From positions 4,456,001 through 4,520,000 of the forward strand of contig NZ_CP008852.1 in the NCBI RefSeq assembly GCF_000725345.1: a stretch of 64,000 bases of DNA, given 5' to 3'. Position numbers and translations under genes: made by a program. The notes under the pieces were generated by a model that was not told where the DNA came from, did no database searches, and worked only from the letters and a program-made list of their open reading frames with translations. The stretch is from Pelosinus sp. UFO1. GTDB lineage: Bacteria; Bacillota; Negativicutes; DSM-13327. Of the stretch, positions 17,854 through 26,689 are shown in pieces (positions within the stretch are counted from its first letter, which is position 1; every line of letters starts with the position of its first letter).

Positions 17854-17959
17854 TTTAGCCTCCTGATTCACCTCATAAGGCGTTCATAACAGCATATACT
17901 TCTACACAAGAAGACCAGCTTCCTTTATCATCGCTTGAATTTATTCTATCCGGGTGAAA

Positions 17960-17988
17960 GTAATATATTCCATGTAAATGGAAATCAA
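17960..17988 (-). promoter_or_regulatory. weak promoter candidate before tamB with an inverted repeat
   Basis: TTGATT (17988-17983) and TATTAC (17965-17960) are 17 bp apart on the minus strand, and the spacer contains the inverted repeat TTCCAT-GTAA-ATGGAA (17968-17983). The -10 is poor. The inverted repeat could be a regulator site. Confidence 0.25.
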
Positions 17989-18023
17989 CGCGTAATACCA
18001 AGAATGTCATTTTCGGTTTAAAA

Positions 18024-18052
18024 AAGAGCTGGGATGTCCCATCCCAGCTCTT
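18024..18052 (-). terminator. intrinsic terminator after tolC
   Basis: AAGAGCTGGGATG and CATCCCAGCTCTT form a perfect 13-bp stem with a 3-nt loop, 13 bp past the tolC stop. On the minus strand TTTTT follows directly. A classic Rho-independent terminator. Confidence 0.9.
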
Positions 18053-18064
18053 AACTATTATTTT

Positions 18065-19357
18065 TTATTTCTTCACCTCTACCACAGGTACACCCATGGC
18101 TTTGATTAGGCTGGCTTTGTTTGTATTGAAATCATACATGGCTTGGATATAATTATTCTTCGCTGTCGTCAAAGCAACTTGGGCATCAATTACATCCGTG
18201 TTAGTTCCCACGCCCGCGCTATAGCGAACTTGAGCAATTTTGAAATCTTCTTCTGCCTTTTCTACGGCAACTTGGGTAGTGTCAATTCGTTTTTCTGCTT
18301 CACTCATATTCAAATAAGCTTGACGCACATCTAATTGCACCGTATCCTTCGTCTGTCTAGCCTGCTCTATAGCCTTTACCACTGCTGAATCTGATTGCTT
18401 AATTTTGGCATTGGTTACGCCAGAATCAAAAGGCGTCCAAGTAGCTGCTAAACCGATTGACCAGGTATTATTATCCGCACCAGGAAAGTCCTTATCCTTC
18501 CAACCAGTTTTAGCTGTCGCACTTACCGTTGGTAGCTTTCCAGCCTTAGAGCTTTTAACAGCTTCTTTTGCCACGTCAATGCTATAATCGGCCTGAAGGG
18601 CTTCTGGCCGATGAGTAAGAGCATATTGAATACTGTCGGCTAATGTCGAGGCATACTTTTCATGTTTTAATTCATCTTTTACTATGACGTCCGTATCTAA
18701 AGGTAAACCAATTACATTATTTAAATTAGAAACTGCTAAATCATAAGCATTTTTTGCTTTAATTAAAGCTTGCTGATTATTTGCTAATTCTACTTCGGAA
18801 CGTAATACATCGGATTTTGCTACCGTCCCCACAGCATATTGAGCCTGCACATTCTTCAAATGTACTTCCATTTGATCAACGGCTTCTTGGCTAACCTTAA
18901 GGGAGTTCTTGGTTTGCAAAATTGTAAAATAATCATTAGTAGCATCCAATTTTATCTTTTGTTTGCTCTGTTCTACAGCAGAGTCAGCTACTTTTAGCTT
19001 AATTTTTGCCGAGGAAATATCACTTTCTGTCTTGCCACCAGTATATAAATTTACTCCTAAAGATACTGTAGTAGCATAATCAGTATCAGCATCAGCACCC
19101 GAATGAAAAAAATTATCACTATGCGCTACTGTTAGTGCGGGTAAGTGTCCACCCTTTGCTACATTAATTTGCAGTTCTGCACTTTTTCGGTCCGCGTCTG
19201 TCATCTTGATTGCAGGATTACTGTTTAAAGCCATGGCAATGCTATCTTCTAAAGTTAGCTCGACTGGTGCCGCTAATGCAACCACCGTATTTAGCATTAG
19301 TAATCCACCAGTTAACGCTACTGCTAAACGTTTTTTCCAATGAGCATGTTTTATCAT
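18065..19357 (-). CDS. tolC: TolC-family outer-membrane efflux/secretion channel
   Basis: 430 aa from the ATG at 19357, 7 nt after GAGGGGG; the frame runs open further upstream across the promoter and is not coding there. The signal peptide ends VVALA (about 30). Two OEP repeats follow (about 35-225 and 240-425), each with long amphipathic helices and internal similarity, as in TolC: QINVAKGGHLPALTV in the first and EAVKSSKAGKLPTVSA in the second. Such trimers form the outer-membrane exit duct of efflux pumps or type I secretion. No pump genes are adjacent. It has its own promoter and a palindromic operator. Confidence 0.92.
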   Translation of the reverse strand: MIKHAHWKKRLAVALTGGLLMLNTVVALAAPVELTLEDSIAMALNSNPAIKMTDADRKSAELQINVAKGGHLPALTVAHSDNFFHSGADADTDYATTVSLGVNLYTGGKTESDISSAKIKLKVADSAVEQSKQKIKLDATNDYFTILQTKNSLKVSQEAVDQMEVHLKNVQAQYAVGTVAKSDVLRSEVELANNQQALIKAKNAYDLAVSNLNNVIGLPLDTDVIVKDELKHEKYASTLADSIQYALTHRPEALQADYSIDVAKEAVKSSKAGKLPTVSATAKTGWKDKDFPGADNNTWSIGLAATWTPFDSGVTNAKIKQSDSAVVKAIEQARQTKDTVQLDVRQAYLNMSEAEKRIDTTQVAVEKAEEDFKIAQVRYSAGVGTNTDVIDAQVALTTAKNNYIQAMYDFNTNKASLIKAMGVPVVEVKK

Positions 19358-19389
19358 GTAAAAATCCCCCTCAATTCGTCGAAACAGTC

Positions 19390-19443
19390 TTGACTGTTCA
19401 GTCAATACATTTCAATTATATGGCTAAATATATCCAGTGTCAA
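19390..19443 (-). promoter_or_regulatory. tolC promoter with TetR-like operator
   Basis: On the minus strand TTGACA (19443-19438), a 17-bp spacer and TATAAT (19420-19415) form a full-consensus sigma-A promoter about 60 nt before the tolC start. Just downstream, where transcription should begin, is the inverted repeat TTGACTG-AA-CAGTCAA (plus coordinates 19390-19405). Its 7-2-7 symmetry and position are typical of TetR/AcrR repressor sites; the repressor gene is not in the window. Confidence 0.85.
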
Positions 19444-19480
19444 CAATAAAAGGAAATGATACCTTAAGATTTTAATTTTC

Positions 19481-20758
19481 TTAAAAGGTTTTCCTAACGC
19501 CCACATAAGTATTTCGATCAGCTTGCTTGTTGATGTTATCCGTCTGACCAACGATAAAGGTATCAGGGGCCACTTGGTATTGGGTACGCAGCTTAACTCT
19601 TACGTCATTCGGGTCATAGACATCAACGGATAGTCTCATTTGTTTTCCAACTTGCGTATCAACTCCAACTCCAACCTTACTATCAATTACACCAGCACGG
19701 CCAGAAAATTGTTCATTGCCTTTTCCGATCTGAAAATTCCCTTTACTACCATCCCCAATATTATTAACACCAATAATGGCAAAATCCTGAGGCGAGGTAG
19801 TAATCTTAACATCAGCATTACTGCTGTATTTTCCTGTATCATTATTGTATAAAGTTTCAAATCCCATTTTAGTTTGAATTGATGATACTTTCGTTAGCAT
19901 TTTATTGGCCTTATCACTGGCTGCTCTAGCATTTTTCAATGTTTCTTTTAGGTTTTGAGCCGTTTCCGGATCCGTTACAACACCTTCTAGAGAAGCTGCC
20001 ATTTTCTCTACACGCAAACTAGTATTTTTAATGTTTTGAATGGTTTCTCGCAAATCTTTGGCCGTTTGCCCATCATTATCGACCACTGCCAACATGGTAT
20101 CTACCCGACCTGCTACATCTCGCAAACTGCGAGACATCGCACTTAAGTTACTTACCATTTCGCTTAAATTTCCCTCATTGTTTTGCACCATACGTGCCAA
20201 ACCAGCTGTTAAAGTATTAAGATTGTCTGTAATCTCTTTGGCGTTTAGAATTGTCCCTTTCATCGCCGCTTTCACTTTGTCATCACCAATAATTTCATTT
20301 AACGATTTCACCAAATCATGCACTTCTGCTAACACCCGATCTGAAGAAGCAATCAGCTCGTCTAATCCCTGAATCTCTTCTCCCCTCACGACTGCATAAG
20401 GCACTAAAAAACCAGAACTTTTGCTAGGCGGGATAATGTTAACATATTTTTCTCCCATTAGGCCATCGGCCCCAATAACAAATTTGGATTCTTGGGGAAT
20501 TTTCGTTCCCGGACTCATTAGCAAGGTCACCTTTACCCCTTCTGGAAGCACTTCTATACCCTTTATCCGCCCAACATCTACGCCTGCATAGCGGACTACA
20601 TTGCCATCCTTCAAACCATTCACTTGACTAAATACAGCTTGGACTGGATACCCTTGATCGCCAAAAGTAAAACTACCTATATGGATAATCATATAAGCCA
20701 ATAACAAAAAGGCAATCATACTTACGGAACCGACTTTGGCTTCTGTGCTCATATTCAT
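19481..20758 (-). CDS. mlaD: MlaD-family (MCE domain) lipid transport protein
   Basis: 425 aa, an inner-membrane-anchored substrate-binding component of a Mla-type phospholipid transporter. One membrane helix (about 12-32) is followed by an MCE domain (about 38-118, AVFSQVNGLKDGNVVRYAGVDVGRIKGIEVL) and a long helical region (130-310). The last about 110 residues are strand-rich and end NTYVGVRKTF, like a beta-barrel or outer-membrane-facing tail; E. coli MlaD (about 180 aa) lacks this, so the protein may reach the outer membrane itself. The start overlaps the mlaF stop by 4 bp (ATGA), implying translational coupling. Confidence 0.9.
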   Translation of the reverse strand: MNMSTEAKVGSVSMIAFLLLAYMIIHIGSFTFGDQGYPVQAVFSQVNGLKDGNVVRYAGVDVGRIKGIEVLPEGVKVTLLMSPGTKIPQESKFVIGADGLMGEKYVNIIPPSKSSGFLVPYAVVRGEEIQGLDELIASSDRVLAEVHDLVKSLNEIIGDDKVKAAMKGTILNAKEITDNLNTLTAGLARMVQNNEGNLSEMVSNLSAMSRSLRDVAGRVDTMLAVVDNDGQTAKDLRETIQNIKNTSLRVEKMAASLEGVVTDPETAQNLKETLKNARAASDKANKMLTKVSSIQTKMGFETLYNNDTGKYSSNADVKITTSPQDFAIIGVNNIGDGSKGNFQIGKGNEQFSGRAGVIDSKVGVGVDTQVGKQMRLSVDVYDPNDVRVKLRTQYQVAPDTFIVGQTDNINKQADRNTYVGVRKTF

Positions 20759-21519
20759 TTTATTTCTGACCTCCTTCGAACATATGCGCCAGGTGATTTA
20801 AAACCGTGAATAAACTGCTGCACAATGGCATTTTCCGTATTTTTAATTTGATCCACGGTACCTATTTCGATAATTTGCCCACCATGAATTACTGCAATGC
20901 GATCAGCAATTTTAAAGGCGCTAGACATATGATGAGTAACCACAACAGAAGTAACTCCTAGTACACGCTTGGTGTTCATCATGAGCCTATCAATCGTCCC
21001 TGACATAATCGGATCAAGCCCCGCTGTCGGTTCATCATATAACATAATTTCTGGTCTTATTGCAATGGCTCTCGCTAAACTAACACGCTTTTTCATACCG
21101 CCGGATAGCTCATTAGGCATTACATTTTCTTGCCCTGCCAAACCTACCATTCGCAGGTTGCGAGAGATAACCTTCTTAATTTCTGGTTCTGACATATCCG
21201 TATGTTCTCTGAGGCCAAAGGCTACATTTTCCCCTACTGTCATTGAATCAAACAGAGCGGAATATTGAAATACCATCCCCATACCAATACGAATTTTATT
21301 TAAACTATCTTCTGATAGGTTAGTAATTTCCTGTCCTTTAACCCATATTTCTCCCTCTGTAGGTTTTAAAAGGCCGATCATTAGACGTAGTAGTGTGCTT
21401 TTGCCGGAACCACTAGGGCCAATAACCACCATAGTTTCCCCTTGAGTTACTTCTAAGTTTATATCTTGCAAAATAGTTTTCCCATGAAAACTCATGCTGA
21501 TGTTAACCAACTTTATCAT
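20755..21519 (-). CDS. mlaF: MlaF-like ABC transporter ATPase
   Basis: 254 aa ATP-binding subunit of the Mla lipid transporter. Walker A GPSGSGKST (34-42), signature LSGGMKKRV, Walker B IMLYDEPTAGLDP and switch His in VVTHHMSS are intact; GLREHTDMSE and the MKKR variant of the signature are typical of MlaF/Mkl proteins. It lies between the permease mlaE and the MCE protein mlaD, the usual E-F-D order. mlaB and mlaC homologues are not present, as is common outside Proteobacteria. Confidence 0.93.
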   Translation of the reverse strand: MIKLVNISMSFHGKTILQDINLEVTQGETMVVIGPSGSGKSTLLRLMIGLLKPTEGEIWVKGQEITNLSEDSLNKIRIGMGMVFQYSALFDSMTVGENVAFGLREHTDMSEPEIKKVISRNLRMVGLAGQENVMPNELSGGMKKRVSLARAIAIRPEIMLYDEPTAGLDPIMSGTIDRLMMNTKRVLGVTSVVVTHHMSSAFKIADRIAVIHGGQIIEIGTVDQIKNTENAIVQQFIHGFKSPGAYVRRRSEIK

Positions 21520-21565
21520 AAAATCACCGTCCTATGTTACAAACTGAAAAAAGTAACGTTTTTTT

Positions 21566-21635
21566 ACCGCAGAGGCGCAGAGGACGCAGAGATGGATTTA
21601 TATTATATTCTCTGCGCTCTCTGCGCCTCTGCGGT
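21566..21635. repeat. dispersed palindromic repeat, family A copy 4 (G-rich variant)
   Basis: Inverted repeat between mlaE and mlaF: left arm ACCGCAGAGGCGCAGAGGAC, right arm CTCTGCGCCTCTGCGGT, middle A/T-rich. The arms pair almost perfectly over about 20 bp. It lies inside an operon, so it must permit at least some read-through. Confidence 0.9.
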
Positions 21636-21656
21636 TAAGCATATCTCCTAATACCC

Positions 21657-22430
21657 TTAACGATAGATTAATAACGATAGGAAATAATTGCTGACAAAGA
21701 TTAAAATAATAGAGCTCACTACAGAAGCAGTTGTGGCTTTACCTACACCTTCTGCGCCTTCCCCGGCTGTCAGTCCTTTGTAACAGCCAATGATGGCAAT
21801 GATGCCACCAAAAAACATAGCCTTAACTAAGCCCCCCATTATATCATTGACTACTGCAAACAGTTTTATCGAGTGGATATAGGTAAAGGAGCCAATACCA
21901 GCATATAAAGTAGCTACTAAATATCCGCCTAATGTACCAATAATATCGGCAAAAACTACTAGCATCGGCACCATAACTACACAGGCCAGGAATCTAGGAA
22001 CGACTAGGTATTTGATCGGATCAATTGCCATAACCCTCAAGGCATCAATTTGTTCTGTCACCTTCATGGAACCAATCTCAGCGGTAATTGCTGCCCCTAC
22101 CCGTCCAGCTACGACTACACCTGTTAGAACGGGTGCTAATTCTCTGGCCATGGCAATTGCCACAACACCGCCTACAGATGACTGAGCACCATACTTAATA
22201 AATTCATTGGCGGTCTGTAAAGTAATAACCATACCTGTAAATAAAATAGTTAGTAGGACAATCGGTAAGGAATCCACCCCAAGATGTGCCATTTGATGCA
22301 GCACATGCTGCATTCTAGGTTGTTTTCGAAAGTGATAAACAGTATTAAAAAGCAGTATCATAATTCGACCACTGTTCTCTGCAGCATGAATCACGTGCCG
22401 CCCAATATTCTCCAAGAAAGATAGTAACAT
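21657..22430 (-). CDS. mlaE: MlaE-family lipid ABC transporter permease
   Basis: 257 aa from the ATG at 22430 (GAGGG 7 nt upstream; a GTG at 22457 has no site). Five or six membrane segments, with the family's hallmark region GVVVAGRVGAAITAEIGSMKVTEQ near residues 110-135 and the MlaE/TrnJ-like loop QIDALRVMAIDPIKYLVVPR. It forms the membrane core of the MlaFED complex that moves phospholipids between the inner membrane and the periplasmic carrier. First gene of the mlaE-F-D operon. Confidence 0.93.
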   Translation of the reverse strand: MLLSFLENIGRHVIHAAENSGRIMILLFNTVYHFRKQPRMQHVLHQMAHLGVDSLPIVLLTILFTGMVITLQTANEFIKYGAQSSVGGVVAIAMARELAPVLTGVVVAGRVGAAITAEIGSMKVTEQIDALRVMAIDPIKYLVVPRFLACVVMVPMLVVFADIIGTLGGYLVATLYAGIGSFTYIHSIKLFAVVNDIMGGLVKAMFFGGIIAIIGCYKGLTAGEGAEGVGKATTASVVSSIILIFVSNYFLSLLIYR

Positions 22431-22487
22431 ACGCAATCCCTCACATTGATATTTCACTTGTAGTAATCATTATATTGAGAATTTGTC

Positions 22488-22517
22488 ATAATATGAAGTA
22501 TTCCATAAAAAAGACAA
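22488..22517 (-). promoter_or_regulatory. possible promoter of the mlaE-F-D operon
   Basis: Minus strand TTGTCT (22517-22512), 18 bp, TATTAT (22493-22488), about 60 nt before the mlaE start. Moderate match to sigma-A. It lies downstream of the terminator of the preceding gene, so a promoter is needed in this gap. Confidence 0.4.
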
Positions 22518-22561
22518 GTTCCCTGCACCATCACCACTAGAAATTCATAAAACAAGAAAAT

Positions 22562-22612
22562 CCCTCTTATGTAAATAGTCAATCATTATGAAAAACTATT
22601 CATATAAGAGGG
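22562..22612 (-). terminator. terminator after the S55 peptidase gene
   Basis: CCCTCTTATGTAAATAG (22562-22578) pairs with CTATTCATATAAGAGGG (22596-22612), with one mismatch or bulge, around a 17-nt loop. On the minus strand ATTTTCTTG follows. Separates the secreted-protein genes from mlaE. Confidence 0.7.
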
Positions 22613-22640
22613 TTATTATCTTATAGGAAAACCCTTTTTA

Positions 22641-24455
22641 CTAATTATTTAGTTTGTCCTTTACCACTGTAACTAGGATTTGAGTATCGCCATCAATAAT
22701 ATAGTCCGTTGCGATGCGATTCTTAGATTTATTTTGATTTTTCATTTCTTTATTGCCACTATTTTTTGCATCTAGTTTCAAATGAGCCGTTTGTTCATCC
22801 AATGAACTCTCTGGACTTTTATTATCAACGTTATTTTTACTTACTTTGCTACCGCCCATAAGGTTCTCAATGCCCGTGTTGAAAACTTCTACAACAATCT
22901 CATTATTACGGTCACGTTCTACGAATTCTTTAATGACATCGGAAAAGCCTTGATTCTTTTGTTTTGGTTTTGCAAGCAGCAGCAAGCCTTCATCAAGCCC
23001 TTGCTGTTTTGATAATAGTTGCATTATGGGTACCATGCCGCCCCCTCGTACTTCTAAAGTAAGAGGACCTTCTGGTTGTTCTTTAGGAACAGTAAAGGGT
23101 ACTATGCGGGCAATTGGTTCGCCACGAAAAGGCTTTATCTTAACGCCTATATCTATTGTCTCGCCAGGTTTTGCCGTAAGGGTCTTAGCCTTAGCCTCAA
23201 CAATCGTTGCGGTACGACGCTCTTCACTAACTGAAACATTGACTTTAACATCCATAATATCAACTGGATTGTATTGATTGCCTGAGATCATTGTCATAGC
23301 ATCCAAAAATTCACCTACAGCCGATTCCCCTACACTAGCAGGGCTATAGAACATGTTTTCCCGACGAATGACTTCCACGGGCATATTTCGCCCTGAAATT
23401 TCGAAACTAACTTTCGCAGTCCCTGGTCCCACTCTGTCTATTGTTTTATCAATCACATTGAATACAGTAGTCGCAGTTAAAATGGACGATAATTGCTCAT
23501 CCTTTATTACTTGGATTGCCGAATCTGAGATCTTCCCTGTATCGTTGTCTTTTACCATTATACGTACAGGAATAATGGTAGGATACCTACCCAGTTTTCC
23601 GGCTACCGCCGCACCACGATCCTGATTAATTAAGCCAACGGCGTCTCCTGTTGTTCCTACCTTAAATGAATTCTCTAAACCCATTACGGTAGTAAAAACA
23701 TACGCATTGGTCATAAAATAGCCAATATTCCCCTTCTTTAGGAAGGGATGTCCAAAGGCCAGCACCTTATCACCCTCAACATAAGTAACAGTTCCTAAAG
23801 CGGCTACACTACTATCACCTCGGACCAATTCTACTCCTACAGCACCGCCTGGTTCAAGGGGACCAAATCCTGCATCAGAAGGTGCAACTCCTACCTCGTA
23901 AGGTGATAAATTAAATGGCTTAAGTTTATCTTGCAACATTGATAAGGCATTACTGCTAAAGCCAGATACCATTAAGGGAGTTGCCATTTCTTCAAATCCT
24001 GGCAAATTATCCTCTACCTGCATAGAAGCATTGTATTTATCAGGCATTTCCCACAATTTGAGCATATCGGCTATGGGAGTAACCATACCAATTTTGTGAT
24101 CTGTTAAAGACCATCCATAAGCGATAGCCCCAACTAGTTTATTATTAATGTATACGGGGCTGCCACTCATTCCTTGGGCAATCCCGCCAGTACGATCAAT
24201 GACATCACCAAAAGTGCGTACTAGAATCAAGTCCCCGGATGGTCCCTTATTTTTCATAACCCCTAACACTTCTACCCCAAACTCTTCTAGTTTCGTACCA
24301 GAAACTACGGTTTTTCCTATACCTTGCATCCCTTGTTTTACGTCTTCTACTGGCATCATTTCAGGGGCAGCCCATACAGAAGATACGGGTAGTGTTAATA
24401 AAAAAATAAGCAGTGCCAGACGACACTGCCTGAATATTTTTTGCAAAACTATCAT
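22641..24455 (-). CDS. SpoIVB-type S55 serine peptidase domain protein
   Basis: About 604 aa. The signal peptide ends SVWAA (about 30). Residues 32-200 form the S55 domain, with TGGIAQGMSGSPVY carrying the serine (S97 or S99) that matches the GMSGSP active site of SpoIVB, the sporulation protease that triggers SpoIVFB. The rest (about 220-600) is strand-rich and unlike SpoIVB, and the usual PDZ is not obvious. Start uncertain: ATG at 24455 abuts AGAAAGG, whereas TTG at 24446 has better spacing. Expected outside the cytoplasm. In this diderm it may process an envelope or spore protein; that is inference. Confidence 0.8.
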   Translation of the reverse strand: MIVLQKIFRQCRLALLIFLLTLPVSSVWAAPEMMPVEDVKQGMQGIGKTVVSGTKLEEFGVEVLGVMKNKGPSGDLILVRTFGDVIDRTGGIAQGMSGSPVYINNKLVGAIAYGWSLTDHKIGMVTPIADMLKLWEMPDKYNASMQVEDNLPGFEEMATPLMVSGFSSNALSMLQDKLKPFNLSPYEVGVAPSDAGFGPLEPGGAVGVELVRGDSSVAALGTVTYVEGDKVLAFGHPFLKKGNIGYFMTNAYVFTTVMGLENSFKVGTTGDAVGLINQDRGAAVAGKLGRYPTIIPVRIMVKDNDTGKISDSAIQVIKDEQLSSILTATTVFNVIDKTIDRVGPGTAKVSFEISGRNMPVEVIRRENMFYSPASVGESAVGEFLDAMTMISGNQYNPVDIMDVKVNVSVSEERRTATIVEAKAKTLTAKPGETIDIGVKIKPFRGEPIARIVPFTVPKEQPEGPLTLEVRGGGMVPIMQLLSKQQGLDEGLLLLAKPKQKNQGFSDVIKEFVERDRNNEIVVEVFNTGIENLMGGSKVSKNNVDNKSPESSLDEQTAHLKLDAKNSGNKEMKNQNKSKNRIATDYIIDGDTQILVTVVKDKLNN

Positions 24456-24462
24456 CCTTTCT

Positions 24463-24771
24463 CTATTTACCGACTTCAATACGAACAACTGTATCGCCTA
24501 CGGTAATCTTACTGCCAGGTGTAACTAATACTTCCTTAACAACGCCATTTGTTGTGGCTCTCGATGCTGGGACTGCCCCAGTTAACGTGCCAACTCGCAC
24601 CAAAATATCACCTTCATGAACAACAGTTCCTGGAGTCACTAAACCACTTGCCGTAACAGGCCCAGATAAAGTCGCCTTTTGATCTACTATATTACTCGCC
24701 GTAGCCAACAAACTACCTGCTATCAGTAGTAATGCTACTACTGCCACTGTTATCCTTTTTTTGTGTAGCAT
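24463..24771 (-). CDS. small secreted biotinyl/lipoyl-like domain protein
   Basis: 102 aa from the ATG at 24771, with AAGGAGGT 8 nt upstream; the open frame upstream is not coding. N-terminal signal anchor (4-25), then a single beta-sandwich of the biotinyl/lipoyl type: VHEGDILVRVGT and NGVVKEVLVTPGSKITVGDTVVRIE. The modified Lys of true biotinyl/lipoyl domains (MKM or DKA motif) is absent, so it is probably a structural hairpin domain as in membrane fusion proteins, here standing alone. It lies between the glycosidase and S55 genes. Confidence 0.75.
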   Translation of the reverse strand: MLHKKRITVAVVALLLIAGSLLATASNIVDQKATLSGPVTASGLVTPGTVVHEGDILVRVGTLTGAVPASRATTNGVVKEVLVTPGSKITVGDTVVRIEVGK

Positions 24772-24820
24772 AAAAGCCACCTCCTTACTTAATTTCATTA
24801 TACAGTATTGGAGCGAATTA

Positions 24821-26230
24821 TCAATCCTTCGGAGCAATAATTAATGCATCGCCTACAGACCTTTCTCTTCCATCTGAAGGCTTATTTACGATTTTACCCT
24901 TTATTACCATTTCACTTGAACCGCCACCATCTAGATTCATCGCATCCACAGCGCCAAATTCCTGCATCAACAATGCTAATTCTAAGAGGGTCATACCAAT
25001 ACTCTGCTCTTGACGACCATCAACAACAACGAGAAGTATATGGCCATCTTTGGTCAGGCCAATCGCCGTTCGTGGAGCCCTGCCAACAGTTATATCAGAA
25101 GGAAACTCTTCTAATTTACTTGTTAAAAATACACTATTAGCTTTAATCAACCGTGGCCCTGCACCAAGAACGTAACTGGTACTATCCCATGCGGAACCTA
25201 GCGATTGATTGATTTTGATACTATCGCCAACTTTTAAAGCTGCTAATGCTTTTTCATTACTACCATGAGCGGATAAAACAACAGACCCTGGAGGTATGAC
25301 AGCATTACCATGGGCGATGGCAGTAATGGTATCCTTACTTATAATATAATCTGTACCAAACTCATTAGTACCTGTCATATTGTCATAATAATTGTTATAT
25401 AAAATCAGGTCATCTGGACCTCTTTCATGGTTGACACCCGTAATTGCTACTAATCGTCCATCTGGTAGGGTAACGCTTCCCTTATAGTCGATCTGATCAA
25501 ACATAATTTGGCCATTAGGTAATATACCTAAAGCAGTACGCCCTACGGCCGAGGTACTTATTATCTGATCGCCCATTTTTAGCAAACCCAATATTTCCCC
25601 ATTTGGAGCAAAATAGGAGGCATTAATACCAACAAGTGCCTTGGCGCGCTCGGTCATTGACAAAACACATTCCCGGTCGACAATCGAATCATTTGAGAGC
25701 ACAGGTTTTACTTGATAAGCACTGCTAGGAGATAAATCAACAACGTAGGCAGTTATAGGGCCTGCATTAGTATTGCGGTATAACGAAGTATATTTTATAC
25801 CCGTACTAATCTCTTCTTCGTATTTTTGATCAACTTTCTTAGTAATGTCTATCACTACCCGATTTGGATTGGCCAATGTAAATACCTTATAGGTAATAGC
25901 AGATGTTTTTAGGTTAATAACAACCCGCTGTTTGCCTGGCTGCACTTCTGATAATTGTAAATCCTTAACTGCTGTATCATTTAATAACAGCGTCGTTAGC
26001 TTGATTACACTAGTAGTATTAGTAAAATCAAGTACAATTTGATCCGGATTTGCAGTTAAATTGGCCGTATATACTGGTAGCTCATTTACATCAAATACAA
26101 TTCTTACCTTATCTGGTGTTTGACTAAACCTAACTTTTTGCAGCACAGAGTTGCCCGGAGCAGCCCATGCAATTTGAGAAAATAAGAGTAGTAGAATCAA
26201 GATACTATAGAACCGTTTATAAGCCTTCAT
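24821..26230 (-). CDS. secreted AMIN plus phosphodiester glycosidase (NAGPA) family protein
   Basis: 469 aa from the ATG at 26230, 8 nt after GGGGG; the frame runs upstream into flgJ but is not coding there. Signal peptide to about residue 24 (IAWAAP). AMIN-like domain at about 28-130 (VRFSQTPDKVRIVFDV, KQRVVINLKT), a peptidoglycan/envelope localisation fold. The C-terminal part (about 150-469) is of the NAGPA type: GINASYFAPNGEILGLL, RTAIGLTKDG, ALLMQEFGAVDAMNLDGGGS and ERSVGDAL. Such domains cleave phosphodiester-linked sugars in other systems; here the substrate is unknown and presumably cell-wall or exopolysaccharide related. Confidence 0.88.
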   Translation of the reverse strand: MKAYKRFYSILILLLLFSQIAWAAPGNSVLQKVRFSQTPDKVRIVFDVNELPVYTANLTANPDQIVLDFTNTTSVIKLTTLLLNDTAVKDLQLSEVQPGKQRVVINLKTSAITYKVFTLANPNRVVIDITKKVDQKYEEEISTGIKYTSLYRNTNAGPITAYVVDLSPSSAYQVKPVLSNDSIVDRECVLSMTERAKALVGINASYFAPNGEILGLLKMGDQIISTSAVGRTALGILPNGQIMFDQIDYKGSVTLPDGRLVAITGVNHERGPDDLILYNNYYDNMTGTNEFGTDYIISKDTITAIAHGNAVIPPGSVVLSAHGSNEKALAALKVGDSIKINQSLGSAWDSTSYVLGAGPRLIKANSVFLTSKLEEFPSDITVGRAPRTAIGLTKDGHILLVVVDGRQEQSIGMTLLELALLMQEFGAVDAMNLDGGGSSEMVIKGKIVNKPSDGRERSVGDALIIAPKD

Positions 26231-26283
26231 TATAAAATAACCCCCATATGAGCAACATCGAATTAATCTTTTTGTGAGAAAAG

Positions 26284-26308
26284 CCCAGGCACTATTTCGG
26301 TGCCTGGG
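26284..26308 (-). terminator. terminator of the flgG-A-H-I-J operon
   Basis: CCCAGGCAC (26284-26292) and GTGCCTGGG (26300-26308) form a perfect 9-bp stem; the flgJ stop codon lies in the loop. On the minus strand CTTTTCTC follows. Confidence 0.75.
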
Positions 26309-26678
26309 ACTTTTGAGAGACCGGTGCTGTAGCAACATGGAGTTGGCGATAAAGCATATCCGCCAATCCCATACCACCAGCTTTTGCCATGTCTTTTGTA
26401 ATTTCACTATCTAGCATGGATTGCATGGTATCTTCCTGTGAACTATCCACTAACTTTGATTTCTGCACTGTTTTTCGCATGTCAGCCATCATTATGTTTA
26501 AAAATACAGCTTCCATATCTTGACATGTTTTTTTGAGTTTGGCATCATCTTTCGACGCTTTGGCCTTTTCTGTTTCCGCTGCCAAGCTGTCAGCAAAATC
26601 ACCATTTGCTTTATTTTGCGCAGATCCTAAGGTATTTATCATACTAGTTGGACTTATTCCTGATATTTCCATTCCCAC
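26292..26678 (-). CDS. flgJ: FlgJ-like flagellar rod-binding protein (N-terminal domain only)
   Basis: 128 aa. The core LKKTCQDMEAVFLNIMMADMRKTVQ, followed by AKAGGMGLADMLYRQL, is the rod-binding domain (about 48-115) of FlgJ. The muramidase domain of the long enterobacterial FlgJ (about 310 aa) is missing, so another enzyme must open the peptidoglycan. Starts GTG at 26678 or ATG at 26672, both after AAGGTGGGG. Last gene of the flagellar ring operon, 11 bp after flgI. Confidence 0.85.
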   Translation of the reverse strand: MGMEISGISPTSMINTLGSAQNKANGDFADSLAAETEKAKASKDDAKLKKTCQDMEAVFLNIMMADMRKTVQKSKLVDSSQEDTMQSMLDSEITKDMAKAGGMGLADMLYRQLHVATAPVSQKSQAPK

Positions 26679-26689
26679 TTTTCCCCACC

